41,214 nt of DNA, from NCBI GenBank assembly GCA_038239485.1, contig JBBSET010000035.1:1-41214 (forward strand), given 5' to 3'. The position numbers and the translations under genes were made by a program. This DNA is from DASQEH01 sp038239485. Lineage in GTDB: Bacteria > Actinomycetota > Actinomycetes > Propionibacteriales > Nocardioidaceae. A model generated the notes under the pieces. It worked only from the letters and a program-made list of their open reading frames with translations, did no database searches and had not been told where the DNA came from. The stretch's first letter is position 1, and each line of letters opens with the position of its first letter. Shown here piece by piece: positions 1 through 7,602 of the stretch.

Positions 1-15
1 CCGGTAGTCTTCTTC

Positions 16-94
16 ACCTGAAAGGTGCTCCTTCGATCCGGGCAATGTGGCCTTCGACATCCACATTTTCCCAGGTCAGGAGCACTTTTCAGGT
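16..94. repeat. Nested inverted repeat, possible mobile-element end
   Basis: Two 17-base arms (16-32 and 78-94) are inverted copies with one mismatch (ACCTGAAAGGTGCTCCT against AGGAGCACTTTTCAGGT). Inside them a second perfect 7-bp pair, AATGTGG (44-50) and CCACATT (61-67), surrounds a 10-base loop. The region 1-222 contains no convincing gene. Long imperfect arms next to non-coding DNA suggest the end of an insertion sequence lying left of the window, or a small non-autonomous element. No transposase is visible, so this is only inference. Confidence 0.4.
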
Positions 95-222
95 CAACGA
101 CACCACCCCCACGAGCCCATGCCGTGAAATCCCCGGGCTAGCCAAGACGGTGGCGTCATGATGGATGAGCTTGGACGACAGCCGCTCGGGACCATCCGGC
201 GCGCGATATCGGGGGCGAGGCG

Positions 223-2574
223 ATGAGCCAGTCAGCGAGCGAGCGCACGCCGCTGGACTACGACAGCTCACTGCGCATCATCACCCTCGAGGGCGCCCAG
301 GGTGGCAACGCACCCTGGGTGACGATGATCGCCGACGAGCTCAGGCACTCGCGAGTCAAGGTCGTCACCAGTGTCCCCGAGGCACTCCTCGAGCTGGATT
401 CGGGCCGTTACGACGCCCTCATCGCCGACCTCTCGCTCTCCGGCGCGGCTGCGACCGAGGTTGCCCGGCTGCGGATCGCGGATCCGGGTGTCGCTGCCGT
501 GGTTCTCACCGGATCCGGTCCGGACGGCACTGAAGCGGGACTCAGCGCGCTGGCTCACGGCGCGCAGGACTACCTGGCCATCGGTCTGGTCGATGGGTCA
601 CGACTGGCCCGCGCCGTGCTCAACTCGATCCAGCGCCAGCGAGCCCGCCCAGCACCGCCTGATGATCCCGTTACTCGGCAGGCCTTGCTGGACGCGCTGG
701 ACACCGCCTCCTGCCTGGTCGCCTCTGACGGCACGATCGCGGCCGTCAACACCGCGTGGCGAGCTTTCATGACCGACAACGGCGGGGACGCCACCTCGTG
801 CGCCGAAGGCAGCAACTACCTGGTGGCCTGCGACCGCGTTGCGAGAAGGACACCCGACTCGATCACCGCAGCCGAGGTGGGCCAGGGGCTTCGTGACGTC
901 CTGGCCGGTCGCCTCACGCGCTACCGGCACGAGTACCCCTGCCACAGCCCGACCGTGGACCGCTGGTTCACTTCGGTTGTCGCCTCGGCAGTCATCGCCG
1001 GTTCACCAGCGGCCCTCGTCAGCCATGTGGACCTGACGCCGATGCACGACGTCAAGAAGGCCCTGTCCCTCCAGGCACTGCACGACGGGCTCACCGGCCT
1101 CCCGAACCGTCAGCTGCTCGACGACCGGCTGAGCCAGAGCCTGCTCGACTGCGAGTCGCGTCAGTCCGGCCTGATGGTCGCCCTGCTCGAGATCGACCAG
1201 TTAGCGGGTATCCATCAGAAGCTCGGCCGAGCGGCCACAGACACCCTGGTCGTCCAGGTTGCAGAACGGCTACACCGGGGGGTGAATTCCGGCGATACTC
1301 TTTCCAGATTCTCCGACTCGGCGTTCATCGTGGTACGGCCGGATACTTTCTCCACCGACCAGGCTTTGCAGAACAGTGCCCAGCTTCTCCTGACCTTGCA
1401 GGAACCGTTCGAAGTCGGGCCCACGCCGCTGAGGATCCGGGCAAGTATCGGCCTCGTGGTGGGGCGCATGCCGGCTCCGGGCGATGACCTGGTCCAGGCG
1501 GCGGTGTCGGCCCTGGCCGAGGCGGAGCTCCATGGCTCTGGCAGGATCCGCCTCTTCACCGGCGAGCTGCCGACGGGCGCCCGGCATCAGCGGCCCCCCG
1601 GGGACCTGTCGGGTGGTATCTCTGAGGCAGCTGCCGTGCACTATCAACCGATCATCGACATGCGCACCGATGGTCATGTCCTCGCGGTCGATGCCGTCAT
1701 CGTGGGCGGCGCCGGTGGCGTCGGAGCCGCCCAGACCGACACCATCTCGACGACACCCTCTTCCACCGTCGTCGGGCCGATGACCTCGTGGGTGCTGGAG
1801 CAGGCATGCGGCGACGTGGCGAGTCTGACAGGCATGGGGCAGGCCATCAATCTCGGCGTCAGTCTCCCTCTGGGGTACCTGACCCAGAGTGACGTGCTGC
1901 GTCGGGTGAAGGACTCGCTGGCTCAGAGCGGCCTGCACCCGGGGCGCTTGGTCCTGCAGATCCCCGAAGCCACGGTCCTGGCCGACCCGGCCTCGGCGTT
2001 GGTCAGCCTCCGAGCGCTGTCCGAGCTCGGGGTCCGCATCTCGATCAGCAGCTTCGGTATCGGAGCCACGACGCTGCTCGAGCTCCGGCGTTACCCGATC
2101 AGCTTCATCAAGCTGGACCGGTCGTTCGTGCTCGGCATCGGCGTCGACCCCCGTCAGGAAGCGTTCTGCAGCAGCGTGATCAGCCTTGCGGACGCCGTCG
2201 GAGCGCGGCCTGTGGCCGAAGGGGTGGAGACGCCTCAGCAGTATGCAGTGCTGCATGGCTTCGGTTGTGGATCGGGGCAGGGCCCGTTGTGGTCGCCGGC
2301 CGTGCCCCTGGCGCAGCTGCACGAGGCGATCAAGCGCTGCAGCACCATTGCGATGCCGGCCGCGACCCGCCGTCGGCGATCGGCCCTTCAGCAGCAACCA
2401 GAGGTATCAGCGCGTATCGGAGCCCTCCAAGACGTCGGAGCGTCGCTCCAGACGATCGCCGCGGCTCTGAATCGGGACGGGACCGTGAACCTCACCGGGA
2501 TGCAGTGGATTCCCAGTGACGTCGCCCGGTTGGCGCCGAGTAAGGACGGCGATCATGGCCTCCAATCTGGGTGA
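223..2574 (+). CDS. Degenerate receiver-PAS-GGDEF-EAL protein, probable c-di-GMP effector
   Basis: 783 residues. In order: a receiver-like domain (about 20-140), a PAS domain (about 155-275), a GGDEF-like domain (about 285-445), an EAL-like domain (about 460-710) and a C-terminal tail. The GGDEF signature reads SDSAF near residue 365, and the EAL signature reads roughly DAV near 488. The metal-binding DDFGTG motif is SSFGIG near 608, while EGVET near 666 is kept. Both catalytic centres are therefore probably dead, and the protein more likely senses c-di-GMP or partners the next gene. Residues 741-771 (SLQTIAAALNRDG, QWIPSDVARL) resemble the small C-terminal helical element of serine recombinases. 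The start ATG follows a purine-rich GGGGCGAGG. The stop overlaps the start of the next gene by 20 bases, indicating an operon. Confidence 0.9.
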   Translation: MSQSASERTPLDYDSSLRIITLEGAQGGNAPWVTMIADELRHSRVKVVTSVPEALLELDSGRYDALIADLSLSGAAATEVARLRIADPGVAAVVLTGSGPDGTEAGLSALAHGAQDYLAIGLVDGSRLARAVLNSIQRQRARPAPPDDPVTRQALLDALDTASCLVASDGTIAAVNTAWRAFMTDNGGDATSCAEGSNYLVACDRVARRTPDSITAAEVGQGLRDVLAGRLTRYRHEYPCHSPTVDRWFTSVVASAVIAGSPAALVSHVDLTPMHDVKKALSLQALHDGLTGLPNRQLLDDRLSQSLLDCESRQSGLMVALLEIDQLAGIHQKLGRAATDTLVVQVAERLHRGVNSGDTLSRFSDSAFIVVRPDTFSTDQALQNSAQLLLTLQEPFEVGPTPLRIRASIGLVVGRMPAPGDDLVQAAVSALAEAELHGSGRIRLFTGELPTGARHQRPPGDLSGGISEAAAVHYQPIIDMRTDGHVLAVDAVIVGGAGGVGAAQTDTISTTPSSTVVGPMTSWVLEQACGDVASLTGMGQAINLGVSLPLGYLTQSDVLRRVKDSLAQSGLHPGRLVLQIPEATVLADPASALVSLRALSELGVRISISSFGIGATTLLELRRYPISFIKLDRSFVLGIGVDPRQEAFCSSVISLADAVGARPVAEGVETPQQYAVLHGFGCGSGQGPLWSPAVPLAQLHEAIKRCSTIAMPAATRRRRSALQQQPEVSARIGALQDVGASLQTIAAALNRDGTVNLTGMQWIPSDVARLAPSKDGDHGLQSG

Positions 2575-3493
2575 CGGCCTGGCAGCTGCCGTTCTTGATG
2601 CGCTCCCCGACGCCACCGCGGTGCTCGACGGGTCGGGATCGATCGTGGCGGTCAACCACGCCTGGGAGATGTTCTCGCTGGACAACGGCGGCCAGCCGGG
2701 CAAGACCGGTGTCGGAGTGGACTATCTGCAGACCTGTGAACGCTCGGCATCGGCGGGCTGCGACGACGCCGCGCTGGCCGCTGACGGTCTTCGGTCGGTG
2801 CTGGCGGGAGGCGCGGTCGAGACCGAGCTCGAGTACCCCTGTCCGTCGCCGCAGGCGAACCGATGGTTCCTCCTCAGGATCACTGCACTTCCGGGCCACC
2901 ATCGCGGGGCGGTCGCCTCGCACATCAACATCACCCGACGCAAGAAGGCCGAGCAGACCGTCGCGCATGAGGCGGCCCACGACCCCCTGACGGGGCTGGC
3001 GAATCGGACCCGCTTCAGCGGGGTGCTCAACGCGAGCCTAGGGATGCGATCCCTGGGGCCGCCCGGGAGCGGACTCGGAGTGCTGTATCTCGACCTCGAC
3101 GGCTTCAAGCAGGTCAACGACACGCTGGGGCATGCCGCCGGGGACGAGGTGCTGACGGTGACCGCACATCGGCTCCGAGCCGCTGTGCGTCCACAGGACA
3201 CCGTCTCCCGCCTCGGTGGCGACGAGTTCGCCGTCGCCGCGCCCTCCATCACAGCGGCGAGCTTGCGCCTTCTGGCCGCCCGGATCACGGACGCACTCGC
3301 CGTGCCCCACCTCCTACACGGACAGCAGGTGTCGGTTCCAGCCAGCGTTGGCCATCATCTGTGCGCCCCGGGTGAGCGCATCGGTGAGGTGCTCAACCTC
3401 GCTGACGCCGCTATGTACGCCATCAAACGGGGCAAAGCGACCAACTCTCAGGCTCCAATTCCAATCCGGTCGGTCATTCGCGCCGAACAGTAA
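2555..3493 (+). CDS. PAS-GGDEF diguanylate cyclase
   Basis: 312 residues from the ATG at 2555, chosen because AAGGAC (2542-2547) sits at ribosome-binding distance; a longer frame from 2516 exists. An N-terminal PAS domain (about 5-125) is followed by a GGDEF domain with intact RLGGDEF. An RPQD sequence five residues upstream of the signature matches the inhibitory I-site, so the enzyme should make c-di-GMP from two GTP with product inhibition. No membrane segment is visible, so it is probably cytosolic. Its PAS domain is a close sister of that in the upstream gene: both keep a Cys in NYLVAC / DYLQTC and another in YPCHSP / YPCPSP. Translational coupling with the degenerate GGDEF-EAL protein suggests that the two work together. 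Confidence 0.92.
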   Translation: MASNLGDGLAAAVLDALPDATAVLDGSGSIVAVNHAWEMFSLDNGGQPGKTGVGVDYLQTCERSASAGCDDAALAADGLRSVLAGGAVETELEYPCPSPQANRWFLLRITALPGHHRGAVASHINITRRKKAEQTVAHEAAHDPLTGLANRTRFSGVLNASLGMRSLGPPGSGLGVLYLDLDGFKQVNDTLGHAAGDEVLTVTAHRLRAAVRPQDTVSRLGGDEFAVAAPSITAASLRLLAARITDALAVPHLLHGQQVSVPASVGHHLCAPGERIGEVLNLADAAMYAIKRGKATNSQAPIPIRSVIRAEQ

Positions 3494-3580
3494 GTGACAG
3501 CGCCTCCAGGCGATACAAGGCATCAATCCCGATGTCCGGACTCCTGGGGCGAGGCGCCAGAGAGAAGAGAAGTCACCGAG

Positions 3581-4348
3581 ATGAAGAAAAGTCTACAGCT
3601 GCTCGCGCCCTTGGCGACTGCAGCGATCGCCGTCGCGGTTGGCCCCATGGCGAACGCCCAGGCGGACACCGGCACCTCCTACATGGCGACCCTCAGCCCG
3701 TTGAACCACTCCACCGGCTCAGGGACACTGATGCTGAAGCTCAGCGGCAGCACGGCTCAGGTCACCGAGCACTGGTCGGGTCTGGCCGCATCGTTCAGCG
3801 GTGCGCCCTACCCGCACGTGCAGCACATCCACGTCGGTGCTGCCGGAACCTGCCCGACGGCCTCGGCCGACAAGAACGGCGACGGCGTTGTCAGCACCAC
3901 TGAGGGCGCGTCCTTCTATGGTGGCATCGGCGCGACGCTGTCCGTCAAGGGTGACACCAGCGCTGCCGCCGGCACCAACATCAAGGTCGCACCGAGTGGT
4001 GCCAGCACCGACTACTCGCGCACGATCCAGCTCGACGCCGCGACCGTGAAGTCCATCAAGGGCGGCACCGCCGTCATCGTTGTTCACGGACTCGACCCGA
4101 CAACCCTGAGCAAGAAGGCCCAGGGCGAGAAGTCCGACCTGGTCCCCTCGCTGCCGCTGGCCGCAACGTCGCCGGCTCTCTGCGGAGCCCTCACGGCCAT
4201 GCCCGTCGGCGGACCGCAGACGGGTACCGGCTCGACCGCCGGTCCCGAGGACCTCGGTCTGTTCGCGCTCGGTGGTGGCCTGATGGCTGCTGCCGCTGGT
4301 GGAGCGATCTGGCTCCGCAGGCGCAACGGCGCTGAGCTGCAGAGCTGA
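3581..4348 (+). CDS. Secreted CHRD-domain protein with EF-hand loop and C-terminal anchor
   Basis: 255 residues from ATG 3581, preceded by AGAGAAGAGAAG. A signal peptide with Lys-Lys at residues 2-3 and a hydrophobic core ends near ANA-QA (about 27). A CHRD-like domain follows, with the family-typical HIHVG (His82, His84). Inside it, DKNGDGVVSTTE (residues 97-108) fits the 12-residue EF-hand calcium loop DxNxDG...E exactly. The C-terminus has a Gly/Thr-rich linker containing PQTG, a hydrophobic stretch (about 228-246) and a final RRR, which is the layout of a sortase sorting signal but without a Leu-Pro-x-Thr-Gly motif. The sortase gene begins 7 bases downstream, so this is its likely substrate. 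The role of CHRD domains in bacteria is poorly known. Confidence 0.85.
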   Translation: MKKSLQLLAPLATAAIAVAVGPMANAQADTGTSYMATLSPLNHSTGSGTLMLKLSGSTAQVTEHWSGLAASFSGAPYPHVQHIHVGAAGTCPTASADKNGDGVVSTTEGASFYGGIGATLSVKGDTSAAAGTNIKVAPSGASTDYSRTIQLDAATVKSIKGGTAVIVVHGLDPTTLSKKAQGEKSDLVPSLPLAATSPALCGALTAMPVGGPQTGTGSTAGPEDLGLFALGGGLMAAAAGGAIWLRRRNGAELQS

Positions 4349-4355
4349 ACCAGCC

Positions 4356-5105
4356 ATGCATCGCCTCTTGCAGGCGATAGCTGACCGAAGCGGCCGCCGG
4401 AGCGTGCTTTACCTGCTCGCTCTGGCGGTCGCACTCGGTGGAGTTGTCGCCATCGTGGTGGCGGCGAACTCCCAGGAGTCCGCGCCAACCCCGCCGGCCT
4501 CCGCCGCGGGCACAATCAATGTCAACGGACCGACCATCCAGCCGACCACAAGCTCCACCGGATCACCTCGCACCACAGGGTCGGCGAAGCCGCGACAGCA
4601 GGCTCCGGCGGCGCCGGCGCCACTCGCCGCCTCGGTTCCGACCACGATCGACATCCCCGCCATCAACGTGCACTCCGCGGTCATCTCGATCGGCCAGGAC
4701 GCCAACGGGACCCTCGCCGTACCTCAGCCAGGACCTGACCTGAACAAGGCAGCTTGGTACAACGGCTCAGTCACCCCGGGGCAGGACGGCCCCTCAGTGA
4801 TCGAAGGTCACATCGACTCCGTCTACGGCCCGTCGGTATTCTTCCAGCTGGGAGCGATCCGGCCCGGCAACACGATCGGCATCACGCGCGCGGACCACTC
4901 ACGGATGACCTTCACCGTCAACGCGGTTCGCGCCTATCCCTCCCATGCGGCCTTCCCCACGACCGAGGTCTACGGGGCCGACCTGGGCCATCCCACTTTG
5001 CGCCTGATCACCTGCAGCAACTTCGACGAGTCGACCGGCCACTACGTCGGCAACACTGTCGTCTTCGCCCACCTCACAGCCATCCACGCCCCGTCGGGGC
5101 ACTAG
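4356..5105 (+). CDS. Class F sortase
   Basis: 249 residues from ATG 4356, placing the start 7 bases after the CHRD gene; an upstream in-frame ATG at 4299 would overlap that gene. There is one N-terminal membrane segment (about 17-37), a Pro/Ser/Thr-rich spacer, then a sortase domain. The catalytic His is in VIEGHIDS (His152) and the Cys in LRLITCSNFD (Cys220). Overall layout matches actinobacterial class F sortases, which join surface proteins to the envelope. Unusually, no Arg follows Cys220, although sortases normally use an Arg in the strand after the Cys. The gene is probably co-transcribed with the CHRD gene and the cupredoxin gene. Confidence 0.88.
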   Translation: MHRLLQAIADRSGRRSVLYLLALAVALGGVVAIVVAANSQESAPTPPASAAGTINVNGPTIQPTTSSTGSPRTTGSAKPRQQAPAAPAPLAASVPTTIDIPAINVHSAVISIGQDANGTLAVPQPGPDLNKAAWYNGSVTPGQDGPSVIEGHIDSVYGPSVFFQLGAIRPGNTIGITRADHSRMTFTVNAVRAYPSHAAFPTTEVYGADLGHPTLRLITCSNFDESTGHYVGNTVVFAHLTAIHAPSGH

Positions 5106-5137
5106 CACCACACACGAAACATCACGGGGAGACCACC

Positions 5138-5569
5138 ATGAAGACCACGACATACCTGACGGCGGCGTTGGCCACGGCCGCACTGCTCAGTCTCTCGGGC
5201 TGCGGCGGGACATCGAATGCAAACTCGAGCAACAGCCCGCATTCCTCGACAACAACGTCGAAGCCCGCGCCGGCAAGCTCGAAGTCGCCGGGAACTGCCA
5301 CCACGCCTGCGCCGACTTCCCAGGCGGCGATGATCACCATCAAGAACTACGCATTCGGGAAGCCGATATCGGTCAGCCCAGGAGCCACCGTTATGGTGAT
5401 GAACCAGGACACCGAGACCCATACGGTGACCGCCGACACCGGAAGCGCCTTCGACGTCACCGCCACCCCTGGAAGCTCCGTCACCTTCACCGCACCGACC
5501 AAGCCCGGCACCTACCCGTTCCACTGCAACTTCCACGCCGACATGCATGGCACGCTCACGGTCAAGTAG
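5138..5569 (+). CDS. Cupredoxin-domain lipoprotein (plastocyanin-like)
   Basis: 143 residues. ATG 5138 follows GGGGA at 5126-5130. The lipobox LSGC (Cys22) marks it as a membrane-anchored lipoprotein. A Ser/Thr/Pro-rich linker to about residue 62 leads into a cupredoxin fold. Type-1 copper ligands are visible as His95 (ETHT), Cys130 and His133 (FHCNFH) and Met136 (ADMHG). It should carry or transfer single electrons, or bind copper, on the outer face of the membrane. It lies 32 bases after the sortase gene and probably belongs to the same operon. The electron partner is not evident in the window. Confidence 0.9.
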   Translation: MKTTTYLTAALATAALLSLSGCGGTSNANSSNSPHSSTTTSKPAPASSKSPGTATTPAPTSQAAMITIKNYAFGKPISVSPGATVMVMNQDTETHTVTADTGSAFDVTATPGSSVTFTAPTKPGTYPFHCNFHADMHGTLTVK

Positions 5570-5585
5570 GCCAGTCCCGGTCTGC

Positions 5586-6164
5586 ATGGCCGGCGGCTCC
5601 AGGACGGCAGGTCACGATGACCAGGTGACTGCAGCCGTCCCTGCCAGAGGTCGGCCGGTCGTCGTGATTGTCACCGGCGTCCCAGGATCGGGCAAGACGA
5701 CACTTGGCAACGACCTCGCAGCCGCCCTCGGACTGCCCTTCCTGTCCCTCGACGCGATAAAGGAGAGGCTTCACGCCTGCAGCGCGGCCACCCAGGACCG
5801 GTTCGCGCTGCGGTTGGCCGCCGAGCAGGAGATGCTCGCGCTGCTTGACACCGCGGACGGATCCGCTGTCGTCGATATCTGGGTGGCGCCCGATCGTGAC
5901 ACCCAGCGGGTGAGCGAACTGCTCGAGCGGTCGGACCGGCACATCGTCGAGGTGCTCTGCCGCGTCCCTGCCTCCGTTGCCGCGGCTCGGTACGAACGCC
6001 GTGGCCGACGCGGCGGACCGCACCTTGCCCCCGACGAACCCACCCTGCAGATGATTCGAGTCGCCGCCGGAAGGATCGAGCCGCTGGGACTCGGCGATTG
6101 CATCGAAGTGGACACGTCACAGCCGGTCGATGTGAGCCAGCTGGTCGACGACATGTCGCTCTGA
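5586..6164 (+). CDS. P-loop AAA-type kinase/ATPase
   Basis: 192 residues from ATG 5586; a GTG at 5625 gives 179 residues and is about as plausible, since neither has a strong ribosome-binding site. The Walker A motif GVPGSGKTT lies near the N-terminus, followed by a small-molecule-kinase-like core with SLDAIKERL and a lid-like YERRGRRGG. The size and layout fit the P-loop kinase group that includes gluconate, shikimate and zeta-toxin-like kinases. The substrate cannot be read from the sequence. It starts 16 bases after the cupredoxin gene and ends 3 bases from a convergent lipoprotein gene. Confidence 0.8.
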   Translation: MAGGSRTAGHDDQVTAAVPARGRPVVVIVTGVPGSGKTTLGNDLAAALGLPFLSLDAIKERLHACSAATQDRFALRLAAEQEMLALLDTADGSAVVDIWVAPDRDTQRVSELLERSDRHIVEVLCRVPASVAAARYERRGRRGGPHLAPDEPTLQMIRVAAGRIEPLGLGDCIEVDTSQPVDVSQLVDDMSL

Positions 6165-6167
6165 GCG

Positions 6168-6839
6168 CTACTCGGACCAGCAGCCGATGACATCCGTGCC
6201 GACCTCGTACGCGACCTCGGAAGGGGTGGCGTTGTGGCGACCTACGCCGCCTGTCAGAGCGCTGGCATCTATGTCGAGGGTCTTCCCGTCCTTGAGGAAG
6301 ACGACATGCCCGTCCGTGCTCTCGTAGGCGGGAAGCCCGAGGTTCTCGAGGCCGCCCAGCATGCGGGTCTTATCGAGCGTGTCCCGCAGGGACCTGAAGT
6401 ACGCGAGGCCAGATGCCTGGTTCGTCAAGTCCTTCACTGACAGCACGAGTGGCCCGGCGGGGAGCTGATAGGTGCAGGTGTAAAGGTGGTCGACCCACGT
6501 AGCGGTGCCCTTGGGGGCCGATGACAGGCCCGCGAGCTTGCCGATGTCGCCACCGATCTCGGGTCCGCAGACCAGCCTCGCGGAGTCCGACGGGAGTGCA
6601 GCCGAGCCTTGGCCCGGGACCCCCGAGGACGGGTCCGCGGCATTGGTCATCGCGGGCATCGTGGGGCTGGCGTCCTTGGGGGAGCCTGAGCCCATCGGGC
6701 CCATGGTCATCCCGTTGGCCATCGTCATCTCGGAGGGCGTCGGTTGTGTGGTCCCAGCGCCGCCGGTCTTGTCGGCTGCGGAGCATCCAGTCAGCGCGAC
6801 CGCGAGCGCCGCGACCAGGCTGATACGCCAGGTCTTCAC
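6168..6839 (-). CDS. Methionine-rich lipoprotein, unknown function
   Basis: 223 residues from GTG 6839. This start is favoured because AGGAG lies six bases upstream on the minus strand and the product begins directly with a lipoprotein signal (Lys2, lipobox LTGC at Cys19); a longer frame from 6914 would bury the signal. After the lipidated Cys comes a low-complexity stretch with seven Met between residues 38 and 64 (EMTMANGMTMGPMG, MPAM), resembling Met-based Cu(I)-binding sequences. The remaining 140 residues form a soluble domain that I do not recognise; it holds three Cys, in VCGPEIG, YTCTY and the C-terminal GCWSE. The neighbouring cupredoxin makes a copper link attractive but unproven. 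Confidence 0.82.
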   Translation of the reverse strand: MKTWRISLVAALAVALTGCSAADKTGGAGTTQPTPSEMTMANGMTMGPMGSGSPKDASPTMPAMTNAADPSSGVPGQGSAALPSDSARLVCGPEIGGDIGKLAGLSSAPKGTATWVDHLYTCTYQLPAGPLVLSVKDLTNQASGLAYFRSLRDTLDKTRMLGGLENLGLPAYESTDGHVVFLKDGKTLDIDASALTGGVGRHNATPSEVAYEVGTDVIGCWSE

Positions 6840-6915
6840 GTGGGGCTCCTGTCTAACGGTCGTCGGGGGTAGTTCGTCGCCGCCACCCCGCCGGATTGGT
6901 GAAGAACGAAACAAG

Positions 6916-6944
6916 TTGACGATTCAATTAGATGGAGCTACTGT
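6916..6944 (+). promoter_or_regulatory. Sigma-70-type promoter for yceI-like gene
   Basis: TTGACG (6916-6921) and TACTGT (6939-6944) are separated by exactly 17 bases, in a locally AT-rich stretch. This is the best-matching housekeeping promoter in the window. It leaves a leader of about 37 bases before the YceI start at 6989. Confidence 0.65.
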
Positions 6945-6988
6945 GGGACTGAGCAGGAAAGCAGACTCCACCGACGAAGGAAGACCCC

Positions 6989-7567
6989 ATGAGTGACTTT
7001 GACCCCTCGACCACAGCTATCGACGACCTGACCGGCGACTACCAGATCGATCCGGCGCACACCCGCATCGGATTCGTGGCTCGCCACGCGATGGTGACCA
7101 AGGTGCGGGGAACCTTCCACGAGTTCGAGGCCGCCGTGCACCTCGACGCGCAGGAGCCGAGCAAGTCCACGGTCCGGCTCGCCATCAAGGTCGAGAGCGT
7201 CGACACCGGCCATGAGCAGCGCGATGGTCACCTGCGCACCAACGACTTCTTCGACGCCCCGACCTTCCCGGAGATCGTCTTCGAGAGCACGTCAGTCGAG
7301 AAGGTGAGCGACACCGAGTTCAGCCTCACCGGTGACCTCACCATCAAGGACACGACCAAGCCCATCACCTTGGACTTCGAGTACATCGGCAGCGCCAAGG
7401 ACCCCTTCGGCAACCTGCGCGCCGGTTTCGAGGGCAAGACGACGATCAACCGCAAGGACTGGGGCGTGAACTGGAACGCCGCACTCGAGACCGGCGGATT
7501 CCTCGTCAGCGACAAGATCGTGCTCGAGTTCGACGTATCGGCGCTGAAGCTGACGCCGACCGAGTAG
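6989..7567 (+). CDS. YceI-family protein
   Basis: 192 residues, with GAAGGAAGA just upstream as ribosome-binding site. The sequence opens with GDYQIDPAHTRIGFVARHAM, the typical YceI start, and continues with RTNDFFDAPTFPEI and LTIKDTTKPI, all characteristic of this lipocalin-like family that binds polyisoprenoid or other amphiphilic ligands in a beta-barrel. No signal peptide is visible, so this copy is predicted to be cytosolic, as is common in actinobacteria. It stands alone, with its own promoter, and ends at a hairpin shared with the convergent transglutaminase gene. Confidence 0.93.
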   Translation: MSDFDPSTTAIDDLTGDYQIDPAHTRIGFVARHAMVTKVRGTFHEFEAAVHLDAQEPSKSTVRLAIKVESVDTGHEQRDGHLRTNDFFDAPTFPEIVFESTSVEKVSDTEFSLTGDLTIKDTTKPITLDFEYIGSAKDPFGNLRAGFEGKTTINRKDWGVNWNAALETGGFLVSDKIVLEFDVSALKLTPTE

Positions 7568-7576
7568 CAGGCCGAG

Positions 7577-7602
7577 GACCCGGCTGCCCAGGCGGCCGGG
7601 TC
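7577..7602. terminator. Bidirectional hairpin between convergent genes
   Basis: GACCCGGC (7577-7584) and GCCGGGTC (7595-7602) form a perfect 8-bp stem with a 10-base loop. It lies ten bases after the YceI stop and touches the stop codon of the convergent transglutaminase gene. There is no U-tract, as is usual for high-GC actinobacterial terminators. Confidence 0.55.

Noticed and set aside
1270..2397. Long minus-strand open frame
   Set aside because: Antisense to the GGDEF-EAL gene; Arg/His/Gln-rich composition typical of a shadow frame in high-GC DNA.
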